64,000 bases of DNA from Balneola sp. (GTDB lineage: Bacteria > Bacteroidota > Rhodothermia > Balneolales > Balneolaceae): positions 41,540-105,539 of the forward strand of contig NZMW01000003.1 in the NCBI GenBank assembly GCA_002694685.1, read 5' to 3'. A program made the translations under genes and the position numbers. Shown in pieces: positions 17,463-26,934 of the stretch. How positions within the stretch are numbered: position 1 is the first letter of the stretch; each line of letters opens with the position of its first letter. The notes beneath the pieces are model-generated. The model was given only the letters and a program-made list of their open reading frames with translations, searched no databases and had not been told where the DNA came from.

Positions 17463-19040
17463 TTAAAACTTGGAACCCCGAATCCATGTGTCCGATCGAG
17501 CCCAGCTTTTCTCGAATGCTTGTTGGGTTGAATCGTTTTGGGCATTCATAGCTTTTTCCGCTTCAAGGAGTCCGTAAAGTGACCAGCCATTATTAGGATG
17601 ATTCTCTAATTCCTTTTTAAAGGTATCGGCTGCATTATCAGGTTGATCCATTTCTAAATATAGAGCTCCCAGCCAGTGGCGGGGAGAAAAGGGCAGAGGT
17701 TCGGGCTCATCATAATCCAGATTATCATAAAACATTACACCTTCTTGAAAAGACATAAGTGCTGCGCCAAGGTCTCCTTCCGCCCAATGAATTTCTCCTT
17801 CCAAAATTCCTTTAACTGTTCCCAGTAAATTTTCTGCGCTATGGAATCGGAATCTGCCATCCGAATTTTCCGCTAGTTTTTGAAGCTCTTTCAGCTGGTT
17901 CTCAGCTTTTTTGATATCATTCATTTTGAGAGCCGCATAGCCTTGGGAGAAATGCCATATTCCTAAAGCTACATCACCGTTCGGTTTTGTTGAGATGGCA
18001 GGAATTTCATCGAACCGCCCAAACCGAACCAAGGTTAACACATGGTACATGTTATTACCGGTAAGCTTGGCGTAATCTTTACCGGCTTGAGTGGCAAGTC
18101 CGCCCTGCCCATCCATACTGGCTGCAAAAAGAAGCATGTGCAGGTTGTGGGAAGGATAGATCGCAAAGCCTTTGCCCACGGCCGCTTTTTGATCGGAATG
18201 CCAAGCCTGAATATTGGCATGAACGGCATCATTCCATCTACCAACTTCATTCCAGGTGTGAGAGGGCATGTGATTAATGTGACTGGCTCCGGGAATTGAA
18301 TTTCCGATGAACTCCGCACAAGGTTCAGCCAACTCCGGTTTTTGGGTAGATTCTGTTGCGTGAATATATAAGTGACAAGCACCGGGGTGCTTGATGTCTC
18401 TTTCCAGAATTCCTTCCAAAACGCCATGCAGAAATTGAACATCCGGGTCGTTCACATCCCGGGTTCCACGCCGTGGTTCCAGTAGAAATAAAGCTTCAGC
18501 ATACAGGGTTCCGATATCTGAATCATCGGGATAGTTTTCATAGACTTCCTTCATAGCATCAGCGTAGGCAGAATCCAGCGCAGAGCGATTGGAGTTCTCG
18601 TAATCTTCCACATATCGAACAGCTGTCGCTTCAATAATAGCTCGCTCTTTTTCGGTGGCTGAAATTTTTGAAAGTCGAAGAGCTTCCTGAATAGCCGCGT
18701 ACGCTCTGGGTGCTTCGGAATCTCGCATTCCCCCATTTAGGTAAGGTCCCCAGGTCCAAGCTTCGCCCCACCAGCAAATAGCACATTCGGGATCTTTTTG
18801 TCGGGATACATAAAACGATCGGGCGGCATCGCCTTTGGCAAAGGCATACATCATTTGATAACCCTGATTGAAATAGGCCTGAGCTTCTTCGTTGTTTGAG
18901 GAAATATCCCGGGTGAAGTCACCGAGGGCTTCTTCATACAAAGGCATGGGTTCAGAGAAATCGTCAGGATAATCAATCTGAGCAAAAAGATTGCCGGTAC
19001 ATAATAGCAGAGCAGGAAGAGTTAAAGAGAAAGCTTTCAT
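17463..19040 (-). CDS. secreted TPR-repeat protein
   Basis: The 525-residue product has a signal peptide (MKAFSLTLPALLLCTGNLFAQ). A long helical repeat domain follows, with NEEAQAYFNQGYQMMYAFAKGDAARSF near the N-terminus, WWGEAWTWGPYLN, and late TPR-like units such as GALYLEMDQPDNAADTFKKEL and GWSLYGLLEAEKAMN. A central HLYIHATES and HMPSHTWNEVGRW region, with conserved histidines, is typical of this family of exported TPR proteins in Bacteroidota and Acidobacteria. The biochemical role is unknown. It is followed by the cyanophycinase gene. Confidence 0.85.
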   Translation of the reverse strand: MKAFSLTLPALLLCTGNLFAQIDYPDDFSEPMPLYEEALGDFTRDISSNNEEAQAYFNQGYQMMYAFAKGDAARSFYVSRQKDPECAICWWGEAWTWGPYLNGGMRDSEAPRAYAAIQEALRLSKISATEKERAIIEATAVRYVEDYENSNRSALDSAYADAMKEVYENYPDDSDIGTLYAEALFLLEPRRGTRDVNDPDVQFLHGVLEGILERDIKHPGACHLYIHATESTQKPELAEPCAEFIGNSIPGASHINHMPSHTWNEVGRWNDAVHANIQAWHSDQKAAVGKGFAIYPSHNLHMLLFAASMDGQGGLATQAGKDYAKLTGNNMYHVLTLVRFGRFDEIPAISTKPNGDVALGIWHFSQGYAALKMNDIKKAENQLKELQKLAENSDGRFRFHSAENLLGTVKGILEGEIHWAEGDLGAALMSFQEGVMFYDNLDYDEPEPLPFSPRHWLGALYLEMDQPDNAADTFKKELENHPNNGWSLYGLLEAEKAMNAQNDSTQQAFEKSWARSDTWIRGSKF

Positions 19041-19557
19041 CAGGTGGATCTGTTTCTTGAGATAAAAGAATAGATACGCGAAAGGGAGGGTGGAGTCAAG
19101 GGGAGATAAATAGTTATTTAGTCTGGAAAATTTCAGCTTTTAGAGAATTAGCATTTTGTAGTTTACTCTAACTCTCCTGTTCATTTTGTCTTGATACAAA
19201 ATGAACCAAAAGATCAAGGCGGATTAAAAAAAGCTAAAGCTGATTCCATTCAGCTAAAATAAATCTATGCTCCATAGCCGGGCCTGCTTGTAATTCAAGT
19301 ATGATGCGGTGTGATTTATTTTTTAACGCTTCATTCCATCATCTTCTTTACGCTCTTTTTTCTAAGGCCAGAGAAATATCAAGCGTGGCAGATTGGCATT
19401 GGTTTAGCACGGAGCGAGAGGTGGAATAGATGAGTTCTAAAGCTTACTAAACCAATCAACAAATAACGATTAACGAATCCTAAACCACAGATGAGTTCAA
19501 CTCATATTTTTCCTATCTTCAAGGCTCTGTAAAATCAACACTCACACATCAAGTTTA
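19041..19557. other. 517-bp intergenic region with an 11-bp inverted repeat
   Basis: No convincing gene is seen between the divergent TPR and alaS genes. GTTCATTTTGT (19179-19189) and ACAAAATGAAC (19196-19206) form a perfect 11-bp inverted repeat with a 6-base spacer. The remaining sequence contains only short interrupted frames. It must include the promoters of both flanking genes, but no box can be assigned with confidence. Confidence 0.5.
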
Positions 19558-22242
19558 ATGTCTCACAAGACTTCTGCCCAGATACGTCAGGAATTTTTTG
19601 ATTTCTTTGCTGAAAAAGAACACGCTATTGTAGATAGTGCTCCTGTAGTACCCAAAAATGATCCCACGCTGCTTTTCACCAACGCGGGGATGAATCAGTT
19701 CAAATCTATATTTCTGGGAGAAGAAGATGCGCTTAAGCATGAGGGAAAGAATTGGAATCGAGCCGCCGATACCCAAAAGTGTATTCGCGTAAGCGGGAAG
19801 CACAACGATCTGGAAGAAGTAGGACATGACACCTACCATCATACGCTTTTTGAGATGCTGGGAAACTGGTCATTTGGCGACTATTTCAAAAAGGAAGCCA
19901 TTGGCTGGGCCTGGGAATTACTGGTGGATGAATGGGGATTAGAACCCGACCGTCTCTACGCTACCGTTTTTGGTGGAGACGAAGAAGATGGACTTCCGGT
20001 GGATGAAGAAGCCATCGAGCTTTGGAAAAGTGAAACGAGTATTGATCACGATCACATTTTAAAGTGTGGCAAAAAAGATAATTTCTGGGAAATGGGCGAA
20101 ACCGGTCCGTGTGGACCGTGCTCGGAAGTGCATATCGATTTACGTCCCGATGAAGACCGCAAGAAGAAGCCCGGCGCTGACTTGGTGAATATGGATGACC
20201 CCCGGGTGATGGAAATCTGGAACCTTGTATTTATTCAGTTCAATAGAAAACCAGATTCTAGTCTCGAAAAACTCCCCGCACAGCACGTTGATACCGGAAT
20301 GGGTTTCGAACGAATTTGTGCTGTCCTTCAGAATAAAACATCGAATTACGACACGGATGTATTCACCCCGGTAATTAATAAAATTGCCGATTTAGCTGGA
20401 ATCACATACGGGAAGGAAGAGGAAAAAGACATTGCCATGCGGGTTATTGCTGATCATATCCGTGCAGTGACGTTCTCCATTGCCGATGGAGCTTCACCAG
20501 GAAATGATGGTCGTGGATACGTGATTCGGCGAATTCTACGCCGTGCTATTCGGTACGGCTGGGATGTGCTGGATTTCAAAGAGCCGTTTTTCTACAAGTT
20601 GGTGGAAGTATTGGCTGATCAGTTTGAGGATGTGTTTCCTGAGATCACAGCACAACAGGAGTACATTGTGAATGTGATTCGCTCAGAAGAGAAGAGTTTC
20701 CTGAAAACATTGGGGCAAGGAATCGAGCTGTTCAATGAAATGGTGGAAGGCAAGGATAAAATTTCCGGCGAAGATGCGTTCAAACTTCATGATACCTATG
20801 GTTTCCCAATCGACCTGACCGAGCTGATGGCTCGCGAGCAGGGTGTGGAAGTGGATGTAGAAGGCTTCAACAAAAACATGAAAGAGCAGAAAGAACGAGC
20901 TCGTGCTGCGGGTAAGTTTTCGGTGGATCAGAGTGAGGCTTACGTTTGGAATGTTGTTACTAAAGAGCCTTCTGATGGTTTTAAGCCAAACTTTGTTGGA
21001 TATGATGATGCTAGTATTGAAACTAGAATTATCAGATATAGAAAGGAAGGTGATAAGTTTGCTCTTCATTTAGAAAAAACGCCATTCTATGCGGAAAGTG
21101 GAGGACAGGTTGCTGATACTGGAACTATTTTTAAAGGAGATGAATATTTGGAGGTTTTAAATGTTCAAAAAGGTATTGATAACTTTCATATTCATTATGT
21201 AGATAAGCTTCCTGAAGATTTAACTGGCACATGGACAGCCCGAATTGATTTGGATCGACGTATTGAAATCCAGAAACATCACTCAGCAACGCATTTAGTT
21301 CATGCGGCATTACGAGGGATTTTAGGCGACCATGTTGCTCAGAAAGGGTCATTAGTAGATGAACACCATCTGCGTTTTGACTTCTCTCACTTTGAAGCAA
21401 TGACGGACGAGCAGCTGGAAGAAGTAGAGCAGTTGGTTAATGAAAAAGTACAGGAAAACATCCCGCTGACTGAAGAACGCGGTGTTCCTATAGAAGAAGC
21501 CAAAGAACGCGGAGCGATGATGCTCTTTGGAGAAAAGTATGGCGAAAGCGTTCGGGTGATATCCTTTGATGAAGATTATTCAGTTGAACTTTGCGGCGGA
21601 ACCCATGTGGGAGCTACCGGAGAGATTGGATACTTCCGGTTCACACAAGAAACTTCTGTAGCTGCCGGCATTCGACGTATCGAAGCTGTTTGTGGAGCGC
21701 AAGCAGATAAAGTTCTGAGAGATGAAAAGCGACTACTTCAACAGGTAAAGGCATCGATTGGTCAGACTCAAGATTTGGCCGGAGACATTGTAAAACTTCT
21801 TGAAGACAAGAAATCACTCGAGAAAGAGCTCGAACAGATGCAGCTTCAAAACACCGGTGCCAAGCTGGATGAACTGATCCAAAATTCCGAAACGTTGGAC
21901 GCAGGAATCAACTTGGTAAAAGGCGAAGTTGCCGGCGCGGATATGGATGTACTCAAGCAATTGGGATACGATGGAATTGAAAAGACGAAAGAAAATACGG
22001 CTATTGTACTAGGCTCCAGAGATGAGGAAGAAGGCAAGGTATACCTCATGGTTGCCCTCTCTGACGACCTTGTCAAAGAAAAAGGCTTAAAAGCAGGCGC
22101 TATTGTGGGTCAGCTTGGAAGGCTTGTTGGAGGCGGAGGTGGCGGTCAGCCAAACCTTGCAACAGCTGGTGGGCGTCAGCCTGAAAAGTTGGGTGAAGCC
22201 CTTAAAAAAGTGAATGAAATAATTACAGAATCAATTTCTTAG
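19558..22242 (+). CDS. alaS: alanyl-tRNA synthetase
   Basis: The 894-residue length is normal for bacterial AlaRS. Class II motifs are present in the N-terminal catalytic domain: PTLLFTNAGMNQFK (about 32-45), HHTLFEMLGNWSFGDYFKKEA and the GRGYVIRRILRRA segment. The editing domain has the zinc ligands HSATH near 575 and CGGTH near 680. The C-terminal region has a coiled coil and a C-Ala glycine cluster (VGGGGGGQPNLATAGG). It charges tRNA-Ala and clears mis-charged Ser/Gly. It is alone in its unit; the short GxxExxY element follows 12 bp after the stop. Confidence 0.98.
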   Translation: MSHKTSAQIRQEFFDFFAEKEHAIVDSAPVVPKNDPTLLFTNAGMNQFKSIFLGEEDALKHEGKNWNRAADTQKCIRVSGKHNDLEEVGHDTYHHTLFEMLGNWSFGDYFKKEAIGWAWELLVDEWGLEPDRLYATVFGGDEEDGLPVDEEAIELWKSETSIDHDHILKCGKKDNFWEMGETGPCGPCSEVHIDLRPDEDRKKKPGADLVNMDDPRVMEIWNLVFIQFNRKPDSSLEKLPAQHVDTGMGFERICAVLQNKTSNYDTDVFTPVINKIADLAGITYGKEEEKDIAMRVIADHIRAVTFSIADGASPGNDGRGYVIRRILRRAIRYGWDVLDFKEPFFYKLVEVLADQFEDVFPEITAQQEYIVNVIRSEEKSFLKTLGQGIELFNEMVEGKDKISGEDAFKLHDTYGFPIDLTELMAREQGVEVDVEGFNKNMKEQKERARAAGKFSVDQSEAYVWNVVTKEPSDGFKPNFVGYDDASIETRIIRYRKEGDKFALHLEKTPFYAESGGQVADTGTIFKGDEYLEVLNVQKGIDNFHIHYVDKLPEDLTGTWTARIDLDRRIEIQKHHSATHLVHAALRGILGDHVAQKGSLVDEHHLRFDFSHFEAMTDEQLEEVEQLVNEKVQENIPLTEERGVPIEEAKERGAMMLFGEKYGESVRVISFDEDYSVELCGGTHVGATGEIGYFRFTQETSVAAGIRRIEAVCGAQADKVLRDEKRLLQQVKASIGQTQDLAGDIVKLLEDKKSLEKELEQMQLQNTGAKLDELIQNSETLDAGINLVKGEVAGADMDVLKQLGYDGIEKTKENTAIVLGSRDEEEGKVYLMVALSDDLVKEKGLKAGAIVGQLGRLVGGGGGGQPNLATAGGRQPEKLGEALKKVNEIITESIS

Positions 22243-22254
22243 GCAAAGATAATA

Positions 22255-22807
22255 GAACGCGGATAAGACAGATTGAGCGGATAGTCGCGGAAAGAAAGAA
22301 AATTATATGAAGCATGAGGAACTAACGGAAAAGATTATTGAATGCTTTTATACAGTTTACAATCGGCTGGGATATGGTTTTCTAGAGAGCGTTTATGAGA
22401 AAGCAATGCTCATCGAGTTAAAGCGAGTTGATGTTAAAGCAGTTAGGCAATTTCCAATTAAGGTTTCATATCGTGAACATGAAATTGGAGAGTTCTTTGC
22501 TGATATTATAGTTGAGGAAAAAGTTATTCTTGAATTAAAAGCTTCCAGAAAGTTAGATGAAGCTCATGAATTTCAACTTATTAATTATTTAAAAGCTACT
22601 AATATGGAAGTTGGACTCTTATTCAATTTTGGGAAGAAGCCTGAATTCAAAAGAAAAATATTTTCAAATAACAGAAAAATTTGAGGCACTAAAGGCATTG
22701 GTATAGAACACGATGATAATGATTGAGCTGAAAATCACAGAAAGGTTTTTTGCTTTCTTGTTAATATTAATCAGTGACTATCCTCAAAATCTGTGTCATC
22801 TATGTTC
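22255..22807 (+). mobile_element. GxxExxY unit bounded by imperfect 32-bp terminal inverted repeats
   Basis: Bases 22255-22286, read on the minus strand, align without gaps to 22776-22807 read on the plus strand, with about 24 of 32 identities. Both start GACTATCC, share AATCTGT in the middle and end GTTC. The GxxExxY gene (22307-22684) lies inside with nothing else, and the unit is wedged between alaS and pdhA. This has the shape of a small non-autonomous mobile cassette, but no transposase is present and no target duplication was identified, so mobility is inferred. Confidence 0.55.
22307..22684 (+). CDS. GxxExxY protein (PD-(D/E)xK nuclease-like)
   Basis: The 125-residue protein shows the naming motif in GYGFLESVYEKAM (residues 25-37), with Gly-x-x-Glu-x-x-Tyr. 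A nuclease-like core follows: FFADIIVEEKVILELKA (Asp, then Glu-x-Lys) and a late HEFQLINYLKATNMEVGLLFNFG. These are the conserved parts of the GxxExxY family, which has a PD-(D/E)xK-type fold and no established function. Its codon use is AT-rich compared with alaS. It sits inside a pair of terminal inverted repeats, consistent with the scattered, mobile distribution of the family. Confidence 0.88.
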   Translation: MKHEELTEKIIECFYTVYNRLGYGFLESVYEKAMLIELKRVDVKAVRQFPIKVSYREHEIGEFFADIIVEEKVILELKASRKLDEAHEFQLINYLKATNMEVGLLFNFGKKPEFKRKIFSNNRKI

Positions 22808-22909
22808 AATATCGATGTATATTAAAGAGCAGAATCAAATCACAAAACCTTCATAAAAATTGGATATATTTGCATCCTATTGAAGAAATTTTGGCATTAA
22901 AAATTAACT

Positions 22910-24010
22910 ATGGCTAAAAAGAAGACAAAAGAAATCAATTTTGCACCCCGGGGAATCGGAGACGAAAAAGACGGCGTCGTACAGAAAGGTGTTGATCTGC
23001 CATCCCCAACAAAGAAAAAACATAAATCTCTTGGCCTGAGTGAAGATGATCTCAAAGCCATGTATGAGCAGATGTATCTTCAACGACGGTTTGAAGAGCG
23101 TGCCATGCAGCAATATCAAAAAGGGAAGTTCGGTGGATTCCTCCACCTTTATATAGGACAGGAAGCTGTTTCTACCGGTACTGTATTTGCCCTTAATGAT
23201 GATGACGATATTATTACCGCATACCGCGATCACGGTTGGGGACTTTGTCGGGGAATCACTCCTAAAGAAGGAATGGCCGAGTTGTTTGGTAAGGCAGCAG
23301 GCTGCTCTAAAGGTAAAGGCGGTTCGATGCACTTCGCCAAGACAGAAAATCATTTCTGGGGGGGCTACGGAATTGTAGGTGGTCACATTCCCATTGGCGG
23401 TGGACTTGCATTTGCGAACAAATATGATCAAAACGGTCGCATCGCAACCTGTTTCTTTGGTGATGGTGCTGTAGATCAAGGTGCTTTGCACGAGACTTTT
23501 AATATCAGCCAGCTTTGGGGACTTCCGGTTATCTACGTGGTAGAGAACAACGGGTACTCCATGGGTACTGCCGCTAAGCGACATACGGTTGCCGAAATCG
23601 TAGACCGTGCCAAAGGATACGGCATGAAGAGCAAAGTGGTTAACGGGATGGATGTCTTCTCTGTATATGAAGCCATGAAGGAAGTTTCTGAAGACGTTCG
23701 GGAAAACTCCGAGCCTTACTTCCTTGAAATCAGGACGTATCGCTATCGCGGTCATTCCATGTCAGATCCTCAGAAGTACCGAACCAAAGAGGAGCTTGAG
23801 ACTTATCAGAAGAACGACCCAATTGAGCGGTTGAAAACCTATCTGAAGGACGAGAAAATTCTTAGCGATGATGATCTTCAGGAGATTGAGGACAAAATCG
23901 AAGATGAAGTGCTTGAAGCGGTAGAATTTGCGGACAATGCAGACTTCCCGGAAAAATCAGCACTCTACGATGATATGTTTGCTGAAGAAGATCCTTATTT
24001 CCATAACTAA
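22910..24010 (+). CDS. pdhA: pyruvate dehydrogenase E1 component, alpha subunit
   Basis: The 366-residue protein has a short basic N-terminal extension, then MYEQMYLQRRFEERAMQ and GFLHLYIGQEAVSTG (about 70-88). It carries AYRDHGWGLCRG, the glycine-rich KGKGGSMHF, and the thiamine-diphosphate/Mg motif FGDGAVDQGALHE near 183-195 with its partner VVENNGYSMGT. These identify the E1 alpha of branched-type heterotetrameric pyruvate dehydrogenase. It decarboxylates pyruvate and hands the acetyl group to E2. It leads the pdhA-pdhB-pdhC operon, with gaps of 24 and 26 bp. The E3 gene is not in the window. Confidence 0.95.
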   Translation: MAKKKTKEINFAPRGIGDEKDGVVQKGVDLPSPTKKKHKSLGLSEDDLKAMYEQMYLQRRFEERAMQQYQKGKFGGFLHLYIGQEAVSTGTVFALNDDDDIITAYRDHGWGLCRGITPKEGMAELFGKAAGCSKGKGGSMHFAKTENHFWGGYGIVGGHIPIGGGLAFANKYDQNGRIATCFFGDGAVDQGALHETFNISQLWGLPVIYVVENNGYSMGTAAKRHTVAEIVDRAKGYGMKSKVVNGMDVFSVYEAMKEVSEDVRENSEPYFLEIRTYRYRGHSMSDPQKYRTKEELETYQKNDPIERLKTYLKDEKILSDDDLQEIEDKIEDEVLEAVEFADNADFPEKSALYDDMFAEEDPYFHN

Positions 24011-24034
24011 TTTTAAACGGAATACATTAAAGTA

Positions 24035-25018
24035 ATGGCTGAATTACAATTTAGAGAAGCAATAAAAGAGGCAATTGACGAGGAAATGGCCCGTGAAGAG
24101 AAAGTCTTCATTATGGGTGAAGAAGTTGCCGAATACAATGGAGCATACAAAGCTACAGAAGGCCTGCTAGACAAATACGGCTACAAGCGAGTAATTGATA
24201 CTCCGATTTCAGAGCTGGGTTTTGCAGGTATTGGTGTGGGTGCTGCTATGAATGGCCTTCGCCCCATTGTAGAATTCATGACTTTCAATTTTGCTGTGCT
24301 GGCTGCTGACCAGATCATTAACCATGCTTCAAAAGCAGGGTATATGACCGGTGGCCAAATTGATATGCCGATCGTATTTCGTGGACCGAATGCATCTGCA
24401 GGTCAGTTGGGAGCAACTCACTCCGTAGCGTACGATTCTATGTATGCTCATTTCCCGGGACTCAAAGTTATCTATACTTCTGAGCCCGATGATGCTAAAG
24501 GATTGCTCAAATCTGCTATCCGTGATGATAACCCGGTTATCTTTATGGAATCGGAGCAGATGTACGGAATGAAAGGCAAAGTTTCTGATGAAGACGATTA
24601 CCTCATCCCCATCGGAAAAGGAAAAATTAAGCGTGAAGGAAGTGATGTTACCATCGTAGCTCACGGTAAAATGTATCACGTGGCAAAACAAGCAGCAGCT
24701 CAGCTAGAGAAAGACGGAGTAGATGTAGAAATCATCGATCCGCGCACTGTTAAGCCTCTTGATCTACCTCTTATTGTGGAGTCAATCAAAAAAACCAACC
24801 GATGTGTGGTTGTAGATGAAGCACATCCATTTGCAGGATTTGCTGCTGAAATTGGTTTCTTGATTCAACGCGAAGCTTTTGATTACTTAGATGCACCGGT
24901 ACAGCGAGTAACGCTTCCGGATGTCAATGCTCCATTCTCCAAACCTTTGTTTGATGAATGGCTGCCTGGACCTAAAAATGTGATTGACGCAGTTAATCAG
25001 GTAACCTACAGAAATTAA
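24035..25018 (+). CDS. pdhB: pyruvate dehydrogenase E1 component, beta subunit
   Basis: The 327-residue subunit carries REAIKEAIDEEMAREEKVFIMGEEV at the N-terminus, then DTPISELGFAGIGVGAAMNG and FMTFNFAVLAADQIINHASK. A middle FRGPNASAGQLGATHS segment and the C-terminal VIDPRTVKPLDLPLIVESIKKT complete the transketolase-like fold. These match the beta subunit that completes the E1 active site and binds E2. It lies 24 bp after pdhA and 26 bp before pdhC, so the three genes give matched subunits. Confidence 0.96.
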   Translation: MAELQFREAIKEAIDEEMAREEKVFIMGEEVAEYNGAYKATEGLLDKYGYKRVIDTPISELGFAGIGVGAAMNGLRPIVEFMTFNFAVLAADQIINHASKAGYMTGGQIDMPIVFRGPNASAGQLGATHSVAYDSMYAHFPGLKVIYTSEPDDAKGLLKSAIRDDNPVIFMESEQMYGMKGKVSDEDDYLIPIGKGKIKREGSDVTIVAHGKMYHVAKQAAAQLEKDGVDVEIIDPRTVKPLDLPLIVESIKKTNRCVVVDEAHPFAGFAAEIGFLIQREAFDYLDAPVQRVTLPDVNAPFSKPLFDEWLPGPKNVIDAVNQVTYRN

Positions 25019-25044
25019 TAACTCACTCAACCGAATAGAATATT

Positions 25045-26307
25045 ATGGCGATTAAGATTGAAATGCCGAAGCTCAGCGACACCATGGAAGAAGGGGTGAT
25101 TGCGACGTGGAACGTAAGCGAAGGAGACGCGGTAGAAGCAGGCGATATCATTGCTGAAGTAGAAACCGATAAAGCCACCATGGAAGTGGAAGCTTTCGAT
25201 GCTGGTACCGTTCTCAAGATTTTAGTAAATGAAGGTGATGCCGTTCCCTTAGGTGGCTTGATGGCCGTTCTTGGAGAAGAAGGCGAAGACATTTCTGATA
25301 TCCTTGACGGTGCCGGAAGCAGTTCTTCAGAGCCCAAAGCTGAAACCAAGGAAGCCAAATCAGAAGAGAAAAAAGAAACTTCTTCAGGAAGCAGTTCTTC
25401 TGGTCTTACTTCTCCAAAATCTGAAACTTCAGCAAGTTCATCTTCAACCACAGATAATGGCCGTATAAAAGCTTCTCCATTAGCTCGTAAGATGGCTGAA
25501 GACAAAGGAATTGATCTTGGTACTGTTGATGGTTCTGGTCCTGGTGGACGAATTATCAAAGTAGATATTGAAGAATATAAAGAGTCGGCACAACCGGTAA
25601 CTGCTTCGGCAACATCGTTCGAAAGTCTGGAAAGCAAAGAAGTCAAAGTTTCTCAGATGAGAAAGGCGATAGCAAGACGCTTGTCAGAAAGCAAGTTTAC
25701 CAATCCGCATTTCTATGAGACTATAGATATTGATATGAAAGCGGCGATGGCAGCTCGTTCTTCTATGAATGAAGCCAACGATGTGAAAATCAGCTTCAAC
25801 GATATTGTGGTTAAAGCTTGTTCAATCGCGCTTACCCGCCATCAGGCAGTAAACAGCTCTTGGCACGAAGATGTCATCAAAGAACACGGTGATGTTCACG
25901 TGGCAGTAGCCGTAGCGATTGATGAAGGATTGATGACTCCGGTTATCCGTCACTCTGACAAGAAAGGATTACTACAGATTTCCTCTGAAACGAGAGAACT
26001 GGCCGGCAAAGCTCGTGATCGTAAACTTCAGCCTGAGGAGATGGAAGGAAGTACCTTCACCATCAGTAACCTTGGGATGTTTGGTATTGAAGAGTTCACA
26101 GCGATTATCAATCCACCAAACGCATGTATTTTAGCAGTGGGTGCGATTCGTGATGTGCCTGTTGTAGAAAATGGGGAAGTGGTTCCCGGTAAACGAATGA
26201 AAGTGACACTCTCAAGTGATCACCGAATAGTGGACGGAGCCAAAGCAGCTGAATTCTTGAATACAGTCAGGAATCTGCTGGAGAATCCGCTTTCCATGCT
26301 TTTATAG
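25045..26307 (+). CDS. pdhC: dihydrolipoamide acetyltransferase, E2 of pyruvate dehydrogenase
   Basis: The 420-residue protein has one lipoyl domain with the lipoylated Lys43 in ETDKATMEVE. A Ser/Glu/Lys-rich linker (about 95-140) leads to an E1/E3-binding domain (SPLARKMAEDKGIDL through GPGGRIIKVDIE, about 144-176) and a C-terminal acyltransferase domain with the active-site DHRIVDG near 393-399. It moves the acetyl group to CoA and forms the core of the complex. A single lipoyl domain is on the low side for E2 but common in Bacteroidota. It is the last gene before a strong terminator. Confidence 0.95.
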   Translation: MAIKIEMPKLSDTMEEGVIATWNVSEGDAVEAGDIIAEVETDKATMEVEAFDAGTVLKILVNEGDAVPLGGLMAVLGEEGEDISDILDGAGSSSSEPKAETKEAKSEEKKETSSGSSSSGLTSPKSETSASSSSTTDNGRIKASPLARKMAEDKGIDLGTVDGSGPGGRIIKVDIEEYKESAQPVTASATSFESLESKEVKVSQMRKAIARRLSESKFTNPHFYETIDIDMKAAMAARSSMNEANDVKISFNDIVVKACSIALTRHQAVNSSWHEDVIKEHGDVHVAVAVAIDEGLMTPVIRHSDKKGLLQISSETRELAGKARDRKLQPEEMEGSTFTISNLGMFGIEEFTAIINPPNACILAVGAIRDVPVVENGEVVPGKRMKVTLSSDHRIVDGAKAAEFLNTVRNLLENPLSMLL

Positions 26308-26333
26308 ATAGGAAAGCAATTAGTTAATTTTAC

Positions 26334-26366
26334 AAAGCCCTACTCGTTGAGTAGGGCTTTTTTTAT
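26334..26366 (+). terminator. rho-independent terminator of the pdh operon
   Basis: AAAGCCCTACTC (26334-26345) and GAGTAGGGCTTT (26349-26360) are perfect 12-bp arms around a GTT loop, followed by a run of T. It lies 27 bases past the pdhC stop. Confidence 0.95.
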
Positions 26367-26446
26367 GAATAAAAAATTACATTTTAAGCAGAACCTCAGA
26401 TCGAGTTTATCGTACTTCGGTAAGAATTTTAATCAAATAAACTATT

Positions 26447-26917
26447 ATGCATCGATTAACCTATCTCTTTTTGTTTTCCATACTACTTATTCAACCTGAA
26501 TTTACTAAAGCCCAAACCCAAGACGTCAAAGATGTACAAGCTACTATAGAACAGCTTTTTGATGGCATGAGAGCTAGTGACAGCTCGATGGTGGCCGATG
26601 CTTTTACGAAAGATGCGATTATGAAGAGGGTAGCATCAAACCAAACAGGTGAAGTGATAGTTAACACCGGTAATTTAGCATCATTCCTGAATGCAATAGG
26701 ATCTCCAAAAGAAGAAATTTGGGATGAGCGTATAGGCAGTTATGATATTAATATTGATGGCAACCTCGCCACGGTATGGACACCATTTGAGTTTTACAGG
26801 GGAGATACCTTTTCTCACTGTGGAGTGAATTCTTTTCAACTTGTTAAGAAAGACGGAGACTGGAAAATATTCTTCATTGTTGATACAAGTCGCCAAACCA
26901 ATTGCGTAGAATCTTAA
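26447..26917 (+). CDS. secreted NTF2/SnoaL-like protein
   Basis: The 156-residue product has a signal peptide ending near FTKAQT (residue 23). The mature domain begins VQATIEQLFDGMRASDSSMVADAFTKDA and ends with strands GNLATVWTPFEFYRG and FQLVKKDGDWKIFFIVDTSR. This is the cone-shaped alpha+beta fold of DUF4440/SnoaL-like proteins, whose secreted members rarely have a known activity. It is followed by a second protein of the same general fold 17 bp after its stop, so the two form a pair of probable paralogues. Confidence 0.8.
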   Translation: MHRLTYLFLFSILLIQPEFTKAQTQDVKDVQATIEQLFDGMRASDSSMVADAFTKDAIMKRVASNQTGEVIVNTGNLASFLNAIGSPKEEIWDERIGSYDINIDGNLATVWTPFEFYRGDTFSHCGVNSFQLVKKDGDWKIFFIVDTSRQTNCVES

Positions 26918-26934
26918 AAAGAAATCAATATATC

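Noticed and set aside
22904..23755. Long minus-strand frame antisense to pdhA
   Set aside because: It is a mirror of the GC-biased pdhA frame and shows no recognisable motif.
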